From the NCBI GenBank assembly GCA_027493945.1, contig JAOSJU010000001.1:1612001-1676000 (forward strand): DNA of 64,000 nt, given 5' to 3'. The translations under genes and the position numbers were made by a program. The number at the start of each line of letters is the position of its first letter. The stretch's first letter is position 1. Below are positions 45,179 to 56,668 of this stretch, in pieces. Below the pieces are notes generated by a model, which was not told the origin of the DNA, did not search any database, and saw only the letters and a list, made by a program, of their open reading frames with translations. This DNA comes from Burkholderiaceae bacterium (GTDB lineage: Bacteria > Pseudomonadota > Gammaproteobacteria > Burkholderiales > Burkholderiaceae_E).

Positions 45179-45531
45179 GCGGCAGTCGACAGCGGGGCGG
45201 GCCTGGCTGGGCCGGTCGCCGTGCGCCGCTGGGGGGCTGCGCAGGGGGCTCGGCCGGATGCGGCGCTGGCTGCGGCGGTCGGTGCTTCGCACCGACTTCC
45301 CTGCGCTGCTCACGTCGGGGTCGTGCGGCGCAACTCACTTCGCTCGCTGCGCTCGCTTCGTTCAAACAGGGCGCCGCAAGTCAGAAGTACGAAGCGCGCT
45401 TCGCGCGCCGACCCCGACGCTGCGCTGCTCGGCGCCGCAGACAGCACCGCATCCGGCCGAGCCCCCTGCGCAGCCCCCCAGCGGCGCACGGCGACCGGCC
45501 CAGCCAGGCCCGCCCCGCTGCCGACTGCCGC
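45179..45531 (-). repeat. Nested inverted-repeat module E3-A
   Basis: First module in the gap after metK. Arms 45179-45263 and 45447-45531 are 85 nt each with one mismatch. Read on the minus strand, the 183-nt core has GCCGAGCAGCGCAGC, an inner stem CGTCGGGGTCG/CGACCCCGACG, the word GCGAGCGAAGTGAGTTGCGC, GCGCAGGGAA, and the terminal hairpin GTCGGTGC-GAA-GCACCGAC (45296-45278). The core is nearly the same as E2-A, but the inner stem differs at paired positions and the arms share nothing with E2-A. Confidence 0.92.
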
Positions 45532-45598
45532 TCAGGCAACGTTCGTGGTGTTCGACGCGCAGACGAGGCCGTTGCCCCCAAACGCCGCACCGGTTGCT

Positions 45599-45868
45599 GC
45601 AAAGGCGTGGGCCGCAAAGGGGTGGGGCTGCCTGCGGTCGGCGTGCCTGTGCGCAGCCGAGAAGCGCAGCGGCACCGGCGGCGCGCGCAGCGCGCACCGT
45701 CCATCATTCTCGCGGCGACTGTCCGAGCGCAGCTCGCGCAGCGAGCGTAGCGAGTTTCGCCGCGCCAGCCGGTGCTGCGAGCATCGCAGGGAACCCCCGC
45801 GAAGCGGGGGCAAGCACCCGGCACGCCGACCGCAGGCGGCCCCACCCCTTTGCGGGTCACGCCTTTGC
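45599..45868 (+). repeat. Nested inverted-repeat module E3-B
   Basis: Second module of the pair, opposite orientation, joined to E3-A by a 67-nt linker (45532-45598). Arms 45599-45647 and 45820-45868 are 49 nt each with three mismatches. The 172-nt core closely matches E2-B: GCCGAGAAGCGCAGC, inner stem GCACCGGC/GCCGGTGC, GCGAGCGTAGCGAGTTTCGC, ATCGCAGGGAA, and the terminal hairpin CCCCCGC-GAA-GCGGGGG (45794-45810). After the right arm, 82 nt remain before the next gene, with a short repeated TTTGCGNGTCAACGC-like text and nothing else notable. Confidence 0.9.
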
Positions 45869-45950
45869 GGTCAACGCGTTTGCGAGACCCGTTGAGCCGC
45901 GGCTGACCCGGATCAAGCCGGCCGGCCGCCGGCTTTGTTCCAATGCCGGC

Positions 45951-46406
45951 ATGTATCCGGTCCTGCATGCCGTCTCGCGCCTGATGGAATGCCCGCAGCC
46001 CGACAGCCGCGGGCTGTCGGCCGACGTCACCGAGGCGCTGGCCGGCGAGCCGCGGCTGTCGATGGCCACTCGCCTGGGGCTGGTGGCGCTGGCCAGCCGC
46101 ATCGAGGCCAGCGACCCGAACGAGTGCGCGCGCCGCTGGCTGCGCTCGTTTCGCGCCACGCCCGAAAGCTCGCTGCATCTTCGCGACCATCCGGGCGGCA
46201 GCATGCGCGCGCGCGAACTGCCCGACGGCTACCTGCCGGGGCTGCTCGAAACGCTGTCGCGCGACGATGAACCGCACGCAATCGAAATGCTGATCGTCTG
46301 CGCGCCGGCGCTGCGCGAGATGGCCGAGGCGCTGGGGCGCAAGCGCGATCCGTACGCGCTGCTGCCGGTGGCGCTGCTCGAGTTGCTGGCGTCGCGCCTG
46401 CACTGA
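45951..46406 (+). CDS. Hypothetical protein
   Basis: A 151-residue soluble protein (starts [21 protein letters not shown]) rich in Leu, Ala and Arg, probably all-helical. Repeated helical segments such as [27 protein letters not shown] and [21 protein letters not shown] are visible. No motif, signal or membrane segment. Composition and codon use look like the neighbouring genes. It stands alone between element E3 and the convergent pdxH. I do not recognise a family. Confidence 0.55.
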   Translation: MYPVLHAVSRLMECPQPDSRGLSADVTEALAGEPRLSMATRLGLVALASRIEASDPNECARRWLRSFRATPESSLHLRDHPGGSMRARELPDGYLPGLLETLSRDDEPHAIEMLIVCAPALREMAEALGRKRDPYALLPVALLELLASRLH

Positions 46407-46455
46407 GAACGTGTGAACGCGCCCGGCTCGGGCGCACGGTCCGCGCGCCGGCGCC

Positions 46456-47094
46456 TCAGGGCGCCAGCCGCTGCCGGGTCCAGCCGCCGTCGGAGCCGCG
46501 GCGGTAAGCGATGCGGTCGTGCAGCCTCGACGGGCGCCCCTGCCAGAACTCCCAGTAGTCGGGGGCGAGCCGGAAACCGCCCCAGTGCGGCGGGCGCGGC
46601 GGATGCAGGCCGAACTTCAGCCCGAACTCGGCGGCCCGCGCCACCAGCGCCGCCCGCGAAGACAACGGGCGACTCTGCTCCGAGGCCCGGGCGCCGATCC
46701 GCGAGGCCAGCGGGCGCGAGGCGTAGTAGGCGTCGGACTCGGCCGCATCGACGCGCGCGACCGCTCCTTCGATGCGCACCACGCGCTCGAGCTCGACCCA
46801 GTGGAACTGCAGCGCGGCCGCCGGATGAACGGCGAGCTCGCGACCCTTGCGGCTCTCGTAGTTCGTGTACCAGACGATGCCGCGCGCGTCGAATTCCTTG
46901 ATCAGCACCACCCGCGTCGAGGGCCGCCCGTTCTCGCCCACCGTCGCCACCGTCATGGCGTTGGGCTCGGGCAGTTCCGACTTCAGCGCCTGGTCTAACC
47001 AGACCCGGAACTGTTCGAGCGGGTCGGCATGCGTGTGGCTCTCGTCGAGCTCGCCGCGCTCGTAGCTCTTGCGCAGATCCGCGATCCTGGACAT
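46456..47094 (-). CDS. pdxH: Pyridoxamine 5'-phosphate oxidase
   Basis: FMN enzyme that makes pyridoxal 5'-phosphate. The 212 residues start [19 protein letters not shown]. Conserved parts are [57 protein letters not shown] and the C-terminal [24 protein letters not shown], then RLAP. Start chosen at 47094 from family length. Confidence 0.95.
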   Translation of the reverse strand: MSRIADLRKSYERGELDESHTHADPLEQFRVWLDQALKSELPEPNAMTVATVGENGRPSTRVVLIKEFDARGIVWYTNYESRKGRELAVHPAAALQFHWVELERVVRIEGAVARVDAAESDAYYASRPLASRIGARASEQSRPLSSRAALVARAAEFGLKFGLHPPRPPHWGGFRLAPDYWEFWQGRPSRLHDRIAYRRGSDGGWTRQRLAP

Positions 47095-47272
47095 GCGCCG
47101 AGTGTAGCGCGTCGCCGGCACCGTGCCGCCGAATCGATGCAGGCCACCATCCGTCGGGATCTGTTGGATCGCCTGCCACATCGGCCACCGGCAGGGCTTG
47201 GCCGCGGCGATTCGCGGCGATTACTCTGGCGGCAACAGGCCCGTCTGCAGGGTCGCCGCAAGGATTTCGCGA

Positions 47273-48924
47273 ATGAACAGCGTTGCCGAATCGACAGCCG
47301 AAGCCGCCGCCGAAGCCCCGACCATCGAGGCCGCGGAGGCGCTCGTCTACGCCGTACCCGACACCGCGCCGGGCGGCCTGCAGCGCGTGGACACCCGGCG
47401 CCTGCTCGAAGGAATGTTCGTCGCCGAACTCGATCGCCCGTGGTCCGACACGCCGCTGCCGCAAGCCGGCCTGCTGGTCGACACCGACGAAGCGTTGCAG
47501 GCCGTGCGCCGCTATTGCCAGTTCGTGATGGTCGATCCGGCCCGATCCTCGGGCGAGATGGTCGCCGCGATCCGCGCGGCCGCCGTCCTGTCGGTAGACG
47601 CGTTGCCCGGCGGCGATGACGCCTGGATCCGGTCCGGCCCGGCCGCGCACGAGGACGCCGCCAAAGACGCCAAGGGGGCGCCCGGCAGCATTCGGCCCTG
47701 CCCGGCCAGCCTCCGAAGCCGCGCGACGACGTCCATCCGAGCGAGGCGACGCGTACCGGGGTCCTGCGGCTGGTGCGCGAGGGCGAGCAGGGGGCACCGC
47801 AGCCCCGGGGCGCGCTCTCGCAGGTGCGGCGCTGGTTCGGACTGGGTCGCCGCACCCGCGCCGACGACGCCCCCGACACCGGGATCCTGCGGCACCAGCA
47901 TGCGCTGCAGGTCCTGCGCGACGCCTGGGGCAACGCCATCGGCGCCTGCGACTACGGCGAAGGCGCGCCGATCCGCGAATCGATCGCGCTGGCGCGACCG
48001 GTGCACGCGCGCTTGGTCGCGGCCGCCGACACGGCGATCCGGCAGGTGCGGCAAGGCACCGCTCTGGGGTTCGAGCCGCTGGCCGAGGCAGCGGACGCGC
48101 TCGCAGCGAGCCTCGCGAGCGCTCCGGATGCGATGCGCTGGCTCGAAGCCGTCCACGCGGACAATGCGCCGGCGCCGCACCACGCGACCGGCGTCGCGGT
48201 GCGCCTGGCCGACTTCGGCCGCGCGCTCGGCATGGAGCATGCGGCGCTGCGCGAACTCGCGCTGATCGGCCTGCTCGCAGACGTCGGCAAGGCGCTGCTG
48301 CCGCGCGAGGTACTCGAGCACCCCGGCGTGCTGAAACCGAGCGACTACGCTCTGATGAAGCAGCACGTGACGATCGGCCTGGACATCCTGTCGCGCGCAA
48401 GCGCGGTTCCCGAGGCGGTGATCCGCGGCATCGCCGAACACCACGAACGGCTCGATGGCTCGGGATATCCGCGCGGGCTGCGCGGCAAGGCGATCGGGCT
48501 CTACGGACGGATGGCCGCGATCGTCGACACCTTCTGCGCGCTCACCGCGGCGCGCGCGTACGCCAACCCGCTCCCGGCCGACGACGCGCTGTCGGCGCTG
48601 CACGAATGGTCGGGATCGCTGTTCTGCCGCGACCTGGTCGAGCAGTTCATCCTCGCCAACGGCACCTTCCCGGTCGGCACGATGGTCGAGCTGCAGACCG
48701 GCGAGATCGGGGCCGTCGTCGGCCGCCGGCCCGGCAGTCGGTCGCAGCCGAAGCTGGTCGTGATAACCGGGGCCGACAAGGGCCCTCTGCGGCGGCGCCC
48801 CGGCGAGCCCGCGCCGCACGACCCGCAGCAGCCGGGCCAGCACACGCAGGTTCGCATCGCCCGCGGCCTGCCGGCGGGCGCGTTCGGGATGCGCCTGAAG
48901 GACTACTACGCGACGCCGATGTGA
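47273..48924 (+). CDS. DUF3391/HD-GYP protein with degenerate HD site, one frameshift
   Basis: After correction 550 residues. The N-terminal DUF3391 part has VDTRRLLEGMFVAELDRPWSDTP and RRYCQFVMVDP; the C-terminal HD-GYP domain has GLLADVGKALLP, KQHVTIGLDIL and IAEHHERLDGSGYPRGLRG. The metal His of the HD pair is Ala (ADVGK, not HDIGK) and the Asp of the usual DxxDA is Cys (VDTFCALTA), so c-di-GMP phosphodiesterase activity is doubtful. One G is missing in the run at 47674-47678 (five for six), splitting AKDAKG from GARQHSALPG. Start at 47273 with AAGGA 8 nt upstream. A paralogue lies at 52427. Confidence 0.87.
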
Positions 48925-48936
48925 TCGCCGTCCGGC

Positions 48937-48942
48937 TATAAT
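48937..48942 (+). promoter_or_regulatory. Candidate -10 box of the ahcY riboswitch transcript
   Basis: A perfect TATAAT lies 9 nt before the first base of the riboswitch P1 stem, so a start at about 48949-48951 would put the aptamer at the very 5' end. No good -35 is seen at 17 nt spacing. Confidence 0.5.
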
Positions 48943-48951
48943 TCGCGCGAT

Positions 48952-49030
48952 CCCGAGGAGCGCTGCAACGGGTTCCGGCGCCGCCGGAACCGCCAGGCTC
49001 GGGACTCTTCCCCCTGTTGCAACGGCGCTC
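48952..49030 (+). promoter_or_regulatory. S-adenosylhomocysteine (SAH) riboswitch
   Basis: Matches the SAH aptamer of beta- and gammaproteobacteria. P1 pairs CCCGAG (48952-48957) with CTCGGG (48998-49003). The conserved core GAGGAGCGCTGCAAC precedes P2, a perfect 9-bp stem GGTTCCGGC/GCCGGAACC (48971-48991), and GCCAGGCTCGG follows. Downstream GCGCTC (49025-49030) can pair with GAGCGC (48958-48963) to form the pseudoknot. It sits 89 nt upstream of ahcY; in known cases SAH binding raises expression so that the toxic product is cleared. Confidence 0.93.
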
Positions 49031-49118
49031 GTTGAACCGTGACCCGCACGGCCGACGAGCGCGCGGCAGCACCGGCGCCCGCTGTGGCCCCGGCGGGTCG
49101 CCCTTTGATGGAGTGACC

Positions 49119-50541
<1,423 letters not shown>

Positions 50542-50599
50542 CGCGGGCGGGTCGCCGGCGGCCACCGCGCCGCCGCGCACCGCGGCCACCCTCCGGATC

Positions 50600-51352
50600 A
50601 TGCGCGTGGACCAGCTTCTCGTCGCACGCGGCCTGGCGGCATCGCGCGCGCGTGCGCGCGAGCTGATCGAGGCCGGCGCGGTGCGCGCGCGCCTCGGCGC
50701 GAGCGAGCAGGTGCTGCGCAAGGCCTCGACCGAGCTCGCCGACGACACCCCGCTGATGGTCGAGGCGGGGGCGGGGCTGCGCTACGCGTCGCGCGGCGGA
50801 CTGAAACTGGCCGGCGCGCTCGCTCGTGCCGGCGTCGACGCGCGCGGCCTCGCCTGCCTCGACCTCGGCCAGAGCACCGGGGGCTTCACCGACTGCCTGC
50901 TGCAGGCCGAGGCGCTGCGCGTGGTCGGCGTGGACGTCGGGCACGGCCAGCTGCGCGATCGGCTGCGCGGCGACCCGAGAGTCCAGGCCTTCGAGGGCGT
51001 CAACGTGCGCGCGCTCGTGCCGGCGACGCTCGGCGCGGCCTTCCCGCCGACGGGCTTCGACCTGGTGGTGACCGATCTCAGCTTCATCTCGCTCGCCCAT
51101 GCGCTGGCGCCGGCGTTCGCGCTGGCGCGCCCCGGCGCCCGCCTGCTCGCACTGGTCAAGCCGCAGTTCGAGGCCGGACCGGGCGGTGTCGACCGCCACG
51201 GCATCGTCCGCGACCCTTCCCTCTACGAGGCCGTCCGCCGCAAGATCTGCGACGCCGCCGCAGACGCCGGCTGGTCGGTCGGCGACTGGTTCGAAAGCCC
51301 GATCCGCGGCGGCCACGGCAACCGCGAATTCTTCCTGTACGCACGCAAATGA
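50600..51352 (+). CDS. TlyA-family rRNA (cytidine-2'-O)-methyltransferase
   Basis: A 250-residue protein with an N-terminal S4 RNA-binding domain ([21 protein letters not shown]) and a C-terminal FtsJ-like methyltransferase domain with the SAM loop [17 protein letters not shown] and the K-D-K-E-type residues (Asp in [10 protein letters not shown], Lys in LVKPQFEAG). TlyA enzymes 2'-O-methylate 16S and/or 23S rRNA. Its placement after ahcY is usual in betaproteobacteria. The stop overlaps the metF start (ATGA). Confidence 0.9.
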   Translation: MRVDQLLVARGLAASRARARELIEAGAVRARLGASEQVLRKASTELADDTPLMVEAGAGLRYASRGGLKLAGALARAGVDARGLACLDLGQSTGGFTDCLLQAEALRVVGVDVGHGQLRDRLRGDPRVQAFEGVNVRALVPATLGAAFPPTGFDLVVTDLSFISLAHALAPAFALARPGARLLALVKPQFEAGPGGVDRHGIVRDPSLYEAVRRKICDAAADAGWSVGDWFESPIRGGHGNREFFLYARK

Positions 51353-52200
51353 CGAATCCTTCCGATCCCGCGCTGAGCTTCGAGTTCTTTCCGCCCAACA
51401 CGACCGAGGGCGCGACGCGGCTGCGCGAGGTGCGCGCGCGGCTGGACAGGTTCGCGCCCGAGTTCTTCAGCGTCACCTACGGCGCGGGCGGCGCCACGCG
51501 CGAGAAGACGCTCGCCACGGTGCTCGAGATCGCGGCCGAGGGGCGCACGGTGGCGCCACACCTGTCGTGCGTCGGCGCCACGCGCGACTCGGTGCGCGAA
51601 CTGCTCGCGCTTTACCGCGCACACGGCATCCGGCGCCTGGTCGCGCTGCGCGGCGACGTGCCCTCCGGAATGCGCGAACCGGGCGACTTCCGCCACGCGA
51701 GTGACCTGGTCGCGTTCGTGCGCGCCGAAACCGCCGACTGGTTCCGCCTCGAAGTGGCCGCCTACCCGGAGATGCACCCGCAGGCGCGCAGCCCGCGCGA
51801 CGACCTCGAGGCCTTCGCGATCAAGGTCCGCGCCGGCGCCGACTCGGCGATCACCCAGTACTTCTTCAACGCCGACGCGTACCTGCGCTTTCGCGACGAC
51901 GCGCGCCGGCTCGGCATCGACGCGCCGATCGTTCCCGGCATCATGCCGATCGGCAACTTCACCCAGCTGGCGCGCTTCTCCGACGCCTGCGGCGCGGAGA
52001 TTCCGCGCTGGATCCGGCTGCGGCTCGCCTCCTTCGGCGACGACGTCGAGGCGATCCGCGACTTCGGCGCCGAAGTGGTCGCCGCGATGTGCCGGCGCCT
52101 GCTCGCCGAGGGCGTGCCGGGGTTGCACTTCTACACGCTGAACCAGAGCGCGGCCGTCGCGCGGGTGCTCGAAGCGATCGGGTTGGTAGCGCGCGGCTGA
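51349..52200 (+). CDS. metF: 5,10-methylenetetrahydrofolate reductase
   Basis: FAD enzyme that makes 5-methyltetrahydrofolate for methionine synthesis. The 283 residues have LSFEFFPPNTTEGATRLRE, FFSVTYGAGGATREKTL, APHLSCVGATRD, LRGDVPSG and HFYTLNQSAAVARVLEAIG. With metK, ahcY and the SAH riboswitch it forms a local set for the methyl cycle. Start by overlap with tlyA. Confidence 0.97.
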   Translation: MTNPSDPALSFEFFPPNTTEGATRLREVRARLDRFAPEFFSVTYGAGGATREKTLATVLEIAAEGRTVAPHLSCVGATRDSVRELLALYRAHGIRRLVALRGDVPSGMREPGDFRHASDLVAFVRAETADWFRLEVAAYPEMHPQARSPRDDLEAFAIKVRAGADSAITQYFFNADAYLRFRDDARRLGIDAPIVPGIMPIGNFTQLARFSDACGAEIPRWIRLRLASFGDDVEAIRDFGAEVVAAMCRRLLAEGVPGLHFYTLNQSAAVARVLEAIGLVARG

Positions 52201-52426
52201 CCGCCGCGGCAGCGGCGCGGCGCCACGCCGCGCCGCCCTGTCCCGCGGTCCGGCACGGCCGGCGGCAGGCCGCCGATGGCGGCCCGGTGTCCGCTCGTCG
52301 GCTTCTGTTGCCGTGGCCGCGAACCGCGCCGCAACGGCGTTGGTCGGGCGCGGCCACCGTGGCTACCATGAATCCGACCCCGAACCCGATTCCCGCGCGC
52401 CCGCCGGCGTGCCCGTCGCCCATCAA

Positions 52427-54009
52427 ATGCCAGCCAGCCCGCAGCTACCCGGCGCCGTTCCGACCACGCGCTACCAGATTCCGGCCGAGAGTCTGCAGTG
52501 CGGCATGTACGTGGCGGAGCTCGACCGGCCCTGGCTCGACACGCCGTTCCTGCTGCAGGGCTTTCGCGTGGACAGCCGGATCGAGCTGGACACGCTGCGC
52601 CGGTATTGCCGCTACGTCTACGTCGACCCCGAACTGTCCGATGCCGGCCTCGCCGAGGCGATCCGCAACGCCGAGCTGAGCGACGACCCGTTCGAGCGGC
52701 CATCCGAAGCCCGCCCGAGCGGCCCGCTGCGCTTCGACACCGTGCTCGACGACCGCGGCCCGCGCCAGGAGCGGCCGCCGCGGCCAGTGCGCATCCGCTC
52801 CGACGTGAAGATCAGCAACCGGACCCGCGAGCGCTTCCGCCAGTTCATCAAGGCGACCGCGGTGGCCGGCGACGCGGCGGCCGCGCGCTCGTCGCGGCTC
52901 GGGCGTGCCGTCGGCTGGCTGCGCGGCCTCCTCGGCGAGAACGCGGACTGGACGAGGCGCGCGCGTCGCTCGCGCAGGTGCGCGAGGCGATCCGCGCGCA
53001 ACTCGCGCCGGAGGAGCGGCTGCGCCGCTACTCCGATCGCGCCTCGGTCGCCGACGAACTGCCGCGCGCCCGCGCAGCCTGGGCGAACGCGTCGCGCCAG
53101 TTGCGTGCGATCGCCGCCTGCGTGCGCGAGCGCCGGGCACCCGACATGCTCGAGTTCGGCCGCGCGATCGACGAGGTCGTCGACAGCATGATCGACAACC
53201 CCGACGCGCTGATGTGGGTGGCACGGCTCGACGACGAGGAGCGCAACGCGAGCTCGCACGGGCTGAAGGCCGCGCTGTACCTGGTCGCGCTCGGGCGCCA
53301 CCTCGGGCTGCCGCGCCGCGAGCTCGCGCATCTTGCGGCAATCGGCATGCTCGCCGACGTCGGCAAGGCGCTGCTGCCGCAAGCCCTGCTCGACAAGCCG
53401 GGCATGCTCACGCCGGCCGAGCACAACGTGATCAAGGAGCACGTGCGCCTCGGCCTCGAGGCGCTTCGCCGCGACATGCGCCTGCCGCGCGCGGTCGAGG
53501 CAGGCATCGCGCAACATCACGAACGCCTCGACGGCACGGGCTATCCGAAGGGCCTCAGGGGCGACGAGATCGGCATCCATGGCCGCATGGCGGCGATCGC
53601 CGACAGCTTCGCCGCTCTGGTGGCGATTCGCGCCTACGCCAACGCGTCCGCGCCGCAGGACGCGCTGATGAACCTCTACGAGTGGGCCGGCACTTCGTTC
53701 GACGAAGCGCTGGTCGAGCAGTTCGTCCAGGCGGTCGGCCTGTTCCCGGTCGGCAGCCTGGTCGAACTGTCCACCGGCGAAGTCGCGGTCGTGCTCGCCC
53801 ACAACCGCATGCGGCGCCTCGAGCCCCGCGTGATGGTGCTCGCGGGCCCCGACAAGGCCCCCGCCGCAGCGCCGTTCGAGCGCGACCTGCTGGCCGCGAC
53901 GAAGGATCGCGAACGCGGCCCGGTGCGCATCGTGCGCGGGCTGGCCGACGGCGCCTACGGCCTGAGGCCCGGTGCGCAACTCGGCGCCGCGGCGCTCACC
54001 CCCGCGTGA
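52427..54009 (+). CDS. DUF3391/HD-GYP protein with degenerate HD site, paralogue, one frameshift
   Basis: Corrected length 527 residues from ATG 52427 (MPASPQLPGAV); upstream in-frame starts to 52313 are possible. DUF3391 part: PAESLQCGMYVAELDRPWLDTP and RRYCRYVYVDP. HD-GYP part: GMLADVGKALLP, KEHVRLGLEAL, IAQHHERLDGTGYPKGLRG. As in the paralogue at 47273, the HD His is Ala (ADVGK), and DxxDA is ADSFAAL, so the catalytic metal site is incomplete. One C is missing at about 52950 (GACTGGACG, expected GACCTGGACG), separating GENAD from LDEARASLAQV. It overlaps the convergent ligase gene by 14 nt. Confidence 0.87.
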
Positions 54010-54622
54010 TCGTGCGCGTCTCGGTGACGATCGCGGTCATCGGCCGGTCGTGCGCGGCGGCCGCGAAGCGCGCGAACTCGCACGCATCGTAGGCAACTCC
54101 GATCGCCGGCAGCGCGCGCACGGCCAGCGTGCGGTCGTAGTGGCCGCCCCCGTAGCCGAGCCGGTAGCCGCGCAGGTCGAATCCGACGCACGGCACGATC
54201 AGCAGCGTGGGCACCAGCAGCTCGAAGGGCTCGGGCAGCGCAATGCCGAAAGCCGCCGCGCGCATCGTCGCCGCAGGCGTCCAGCGCCCGAATTCGAGCG
54301 GGCCGCCGCCGGCAGCCACGCGCGGCAGCGCGATCGCATGCCCGGCGCGATGCCAGCCCGCCATCGACTCGCGCAGGTCGGGCTCGCCCCGCACGGCCCA
54401 GTAGGCGCCGAGCACCGCGCGCTCGCCGGCCGGGCGCGCGGAGAGCCACGCTTCGAGCCACGCTTCGAGCCGCGCCGCGATCGCCGCATCGGCCGTGCGG
54501 CGCTCCTGCGCGTCCATCGAGCGGCGCCATGCGATCAACGTGTTGCGCGCGTCGCGACGCGCGGATTCGTCGCCGATGCTGCGTGTTATCCTCGGTTCCG
54601 GGTTTCGAGTCGTGTCGTTCAT
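53996..54622 (-). CDS. 5-formyltetrahydrofolate cyclo-ligase
   Basis: Converts 5-formyl-THF to 5,10-methenyl-THF with ATP (YgfA/Fau family). The 208 residues start MNDTTRNPEPRITRSIG. Family motifs are DARNTLIAWRR near the N-terminus and the nucleotide/substrate loop VGFDLRGYRLGYGGGHYDRTL, with GVAYDACEF after it. It contains an internal short repeat, EAWLEAWL. It is divergent from slt with a 48-nt gap. Confidence 0.88.
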   Translation of the reverse strand: MNDTTRNPEPRITRSIGDESARRDARNTLIAWRRSMDAQERRTADAAIAARLEAWLEAWLSARPAGERAVLGAYWAVRGEPDLRESMAGWHRAGHAIALPRVAAGGGPLEFGRWTPAATMRAAAFGIALPEPFELLVPTLLIVPCVGFDLRGYRLGYGGGHYDRTLAVRALPAIGVAYDACEFARFAAAAHDRPMTAIVTETRTITRG

Positions 54623-54670
54623 GCAGCGTCCGCTGCAGCGATGTGAGCAGTGCGTAGTGAGTTGCCGGCG

Positions 54671-56668
54671 ATGAGACACCGTATCGCCCTTGTCGCGATT
54701 GTAGGACTGATCGGCGCGTGCACGCTGGCGCCGGTGCAGGCCGGCAAGCGCCCGGCGGCACGCCTCGCGACGACGATGAGCGCCGATGAAGCGCTGGTGG
54801 CGGCGCGCGAAGCCTTCGCGCGCAACGACCTCCCCCGCTTCGAGGCCGCGGCCGCGCAGGCCGGCGGCCACCCGCAGGCCGAGTACCTCGAGTTCTGGCG
54901 GCTTCGCCTGCAACTGCAATCGCCGCGCGCCGAAGCGGCGCCCGGTGCGGCCGACGCCGCGATCCGCCGCTTCATCGACCGCCACCCGGGCACGCTCGTG
55001 GCCGACCTGATGCGCCGCGACTGGCTGCTCGACCTCGGCCGGCGCGGCCAGTGGAGCGACTTCGACGGCGAATACGCGAAGTGGGTGCTGCGCGACGACG
55101 ACGAAGTGCACTGCCATGCCTCGCTCGGGCGCCTGCAGCGCGGCGAGCCGGCACCCGACTCGCGCGAGATCGTGTTCTCGGTGCGCCGCTTCGGCGACGG
55201 CTGCGGCGCGCTCTTCGACGCGATGGCGCGCTCGGGCGCGCTGCAGCCCGCCGACCTGCGCGCGCGATTGCGCGTGGCGATCGAATCCAACGGGCCCGAG
55301 ACGATCCGGCGCACGGCCGCGGCACTGGGCCTCGATGCCGCCGCGGTCGAGACGGCGTTGTCGAAGCCGTCGCGCACGCTCGCTCGAGCCCCCGGCAGCG
55401 AAATCGCGCTGATCGCGCTCGGCCGGCTGGCGCGCAACGATCCGGCCGCTGCCGCGCAGAAGCTGCAGGCCGGGGTGGCCGAGCTGCGCGGCGAAGACCT
55501 CGACTTCGCATGGTCACAGGTCGCGGCGGCCGGCATGCGCCGCCTGGCGCCCGAGTCGCTCGACTGGACGCGGCTGGCGCTGAAGGCGCCCGCCACCGAC
55601 GAGACCTGGACCTGGCTCGCGCGCGCCGCGCTGCGCGCTCAGGACTGGACCACCTTGCGCACGGTCGTCGCACGCATGTCCGAAGCCGGCCGGCGCGACC
55701 CCGCCTGGATCTACTGGACGGCGCGCGCGATGCGCGAGGCCGGTGAATCGGCCGGTGCCGAGGCGCTGCTGCGCACGCTGGCCGGCCAGTTCAGCTTCTA
55801 CGGACAACTCGCCGCCGAAGACCTCGGCCGCCTCACCTCGCCGCCGCCGCGCGCGACCCCGCCCACCGAAGACGAACTCGCCGAGCCGGCGCGCAATGCC
55901 GGCTTCGCCCGCGCGCTCGAGTTCTACCGCCTCGGCCTGCGGCTCGAGGGCAATCGCGAATGGAACTTCCAGCTGCGCGGCATGAACGACCGCCAGCTGC
56001 TCGCGGCGGCCGAATGGGCCTGCCAGCGCAAGGTGCTCGATCGCTGCGTCAACACCGCAGACCGCACCGAGGCCGAGCACGATTTCCGGCTGCGCTTCGT
56101 CTCGCCGTACCTCGACGAGCTCGAGCCGGTGGCGGCCGAGCGCGGGCTCGACCCGGCCTGGGTCTACGGGCTGATCCGCCAGGAGTCGCGCTTCATCATG
56201 GATGCCCGCTCCTGGGCCGGCGCGCAGGGTCTGATGCAGATCATGCCGGCGACCGCGCGCTGGATCGCGCGCAAGCTCGGCGAGCGCGACTTCCGCGTCG
56301 AGCAGCTGCACGACCTGCCCACCAACCTGCGCTTCGGCACGTTCTACCTGCGCAGCGTGCTCGACGACCTCGAAGGCTCGCCGGTGCTCGCGTCGGCCGC
56401 CTACAACGCCGGCCCGGGGCGACCGCGCAGCTGGCGCGCGACGCTGCCCCGCCCGGTCGAGGGCGCGATCTTCGCCGAAATCATCCCGTTCAACGAAACG
56501 CGCGACTACGTGAAGAAGGTGCTGTCGAACGCCGTCTTCTACGCCGCGCTGTTCTCGGGCGAACCGCAGTCGCTGAAGGCGCGGCTGGGCCTCGTGGCCC
56601 CCCAGCCCGCATCGCCGAGCGAGCTTCCTGATCGCGCGCGGACATGGCCCATGCGCGCATCCTGTTGA
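54671..56668 (+). CDS. slt: Soluble lytic murein transglycosylase
   Basis: A 665-residue periplasmic enzyme that cleaves the glycan backbone of peptidoglycan with 1,6-anhydro product. The N-terminal signal RHRIALVAIVGLIGACTLAPV has a possible lipobox (IGAC), so it may be a lipoprotein. A long superhelical alpha domain follows (about residues 40-470), then the catalytic SLT domain with the Glu in YGLIRQESRFIMDARS, GAQGLMQIMPATARWIA and AAYNAGPGRPRSWR. Start ATG 54671; a GTG at 54650 is possible. The 3' end overlaps the next gene by 25 nt. Confidence 0.93.
   Translation: MRHRIALVAIVGLIGACTLAPVQAGKRPAARLATTMSADEALVAAREAFARNDLPRFEAAAAQAGGHPQAEYLEFWRLRLQLQSPRAEAAPGAADAAIRRFIDRHPGTLVADLMRRDWLLDLGRRGQWSDFDGEYAKWVLRDDDEVHCHASLGRLQRGEPAPDSREIVFSVRRFGDGCGALFDAMARSGALQPADLRARLRVAIESNGPETIRRTAAALGLDAAAVETALSKPSRTLARAPGSEIALIALGRLARNDPAAAAQKLQAGVAELRGEDLDFAWSQVAAAGMRRLAPESLDWTRLALKAPATDETWTWLARAALRAQDWTTLRTVVARMSEAGRRDPAWIYWTARAMREAGESAGAEALLRTLAGQFSFYGQLAAEDLGRLTSPPPRATPPTEDELAEPARNAGFARALEFYRLGLRLEGNREWNFQLRGMNDRQLLAAAEWACQRKVLDRCVNTADRTEAEHDFRLRFVSPYLDELEPVAAERGLDPAWVYGLIRQESRFIMDARSWAGAQGLMQIMPATARWIARKLGERDFRVEQLHDLPTNLRFGTFYLRSVLDDLEGSPVLASAAYNAGPGRPRSWRATLPRPVEGAIFAEIIPFNETRDYVKKVLSNAVFYAALFSGEPQSLKARLGLVAPQPASPSELPDRARTWPMRASC

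Noticed and set aside
44001..46406. An 801-codon frame running from metK through E3 into the next gene
   Set aside because: It results from the missing T near 45114, which skips the true metK stop at 45163. MetK has its normal end in the other frame.
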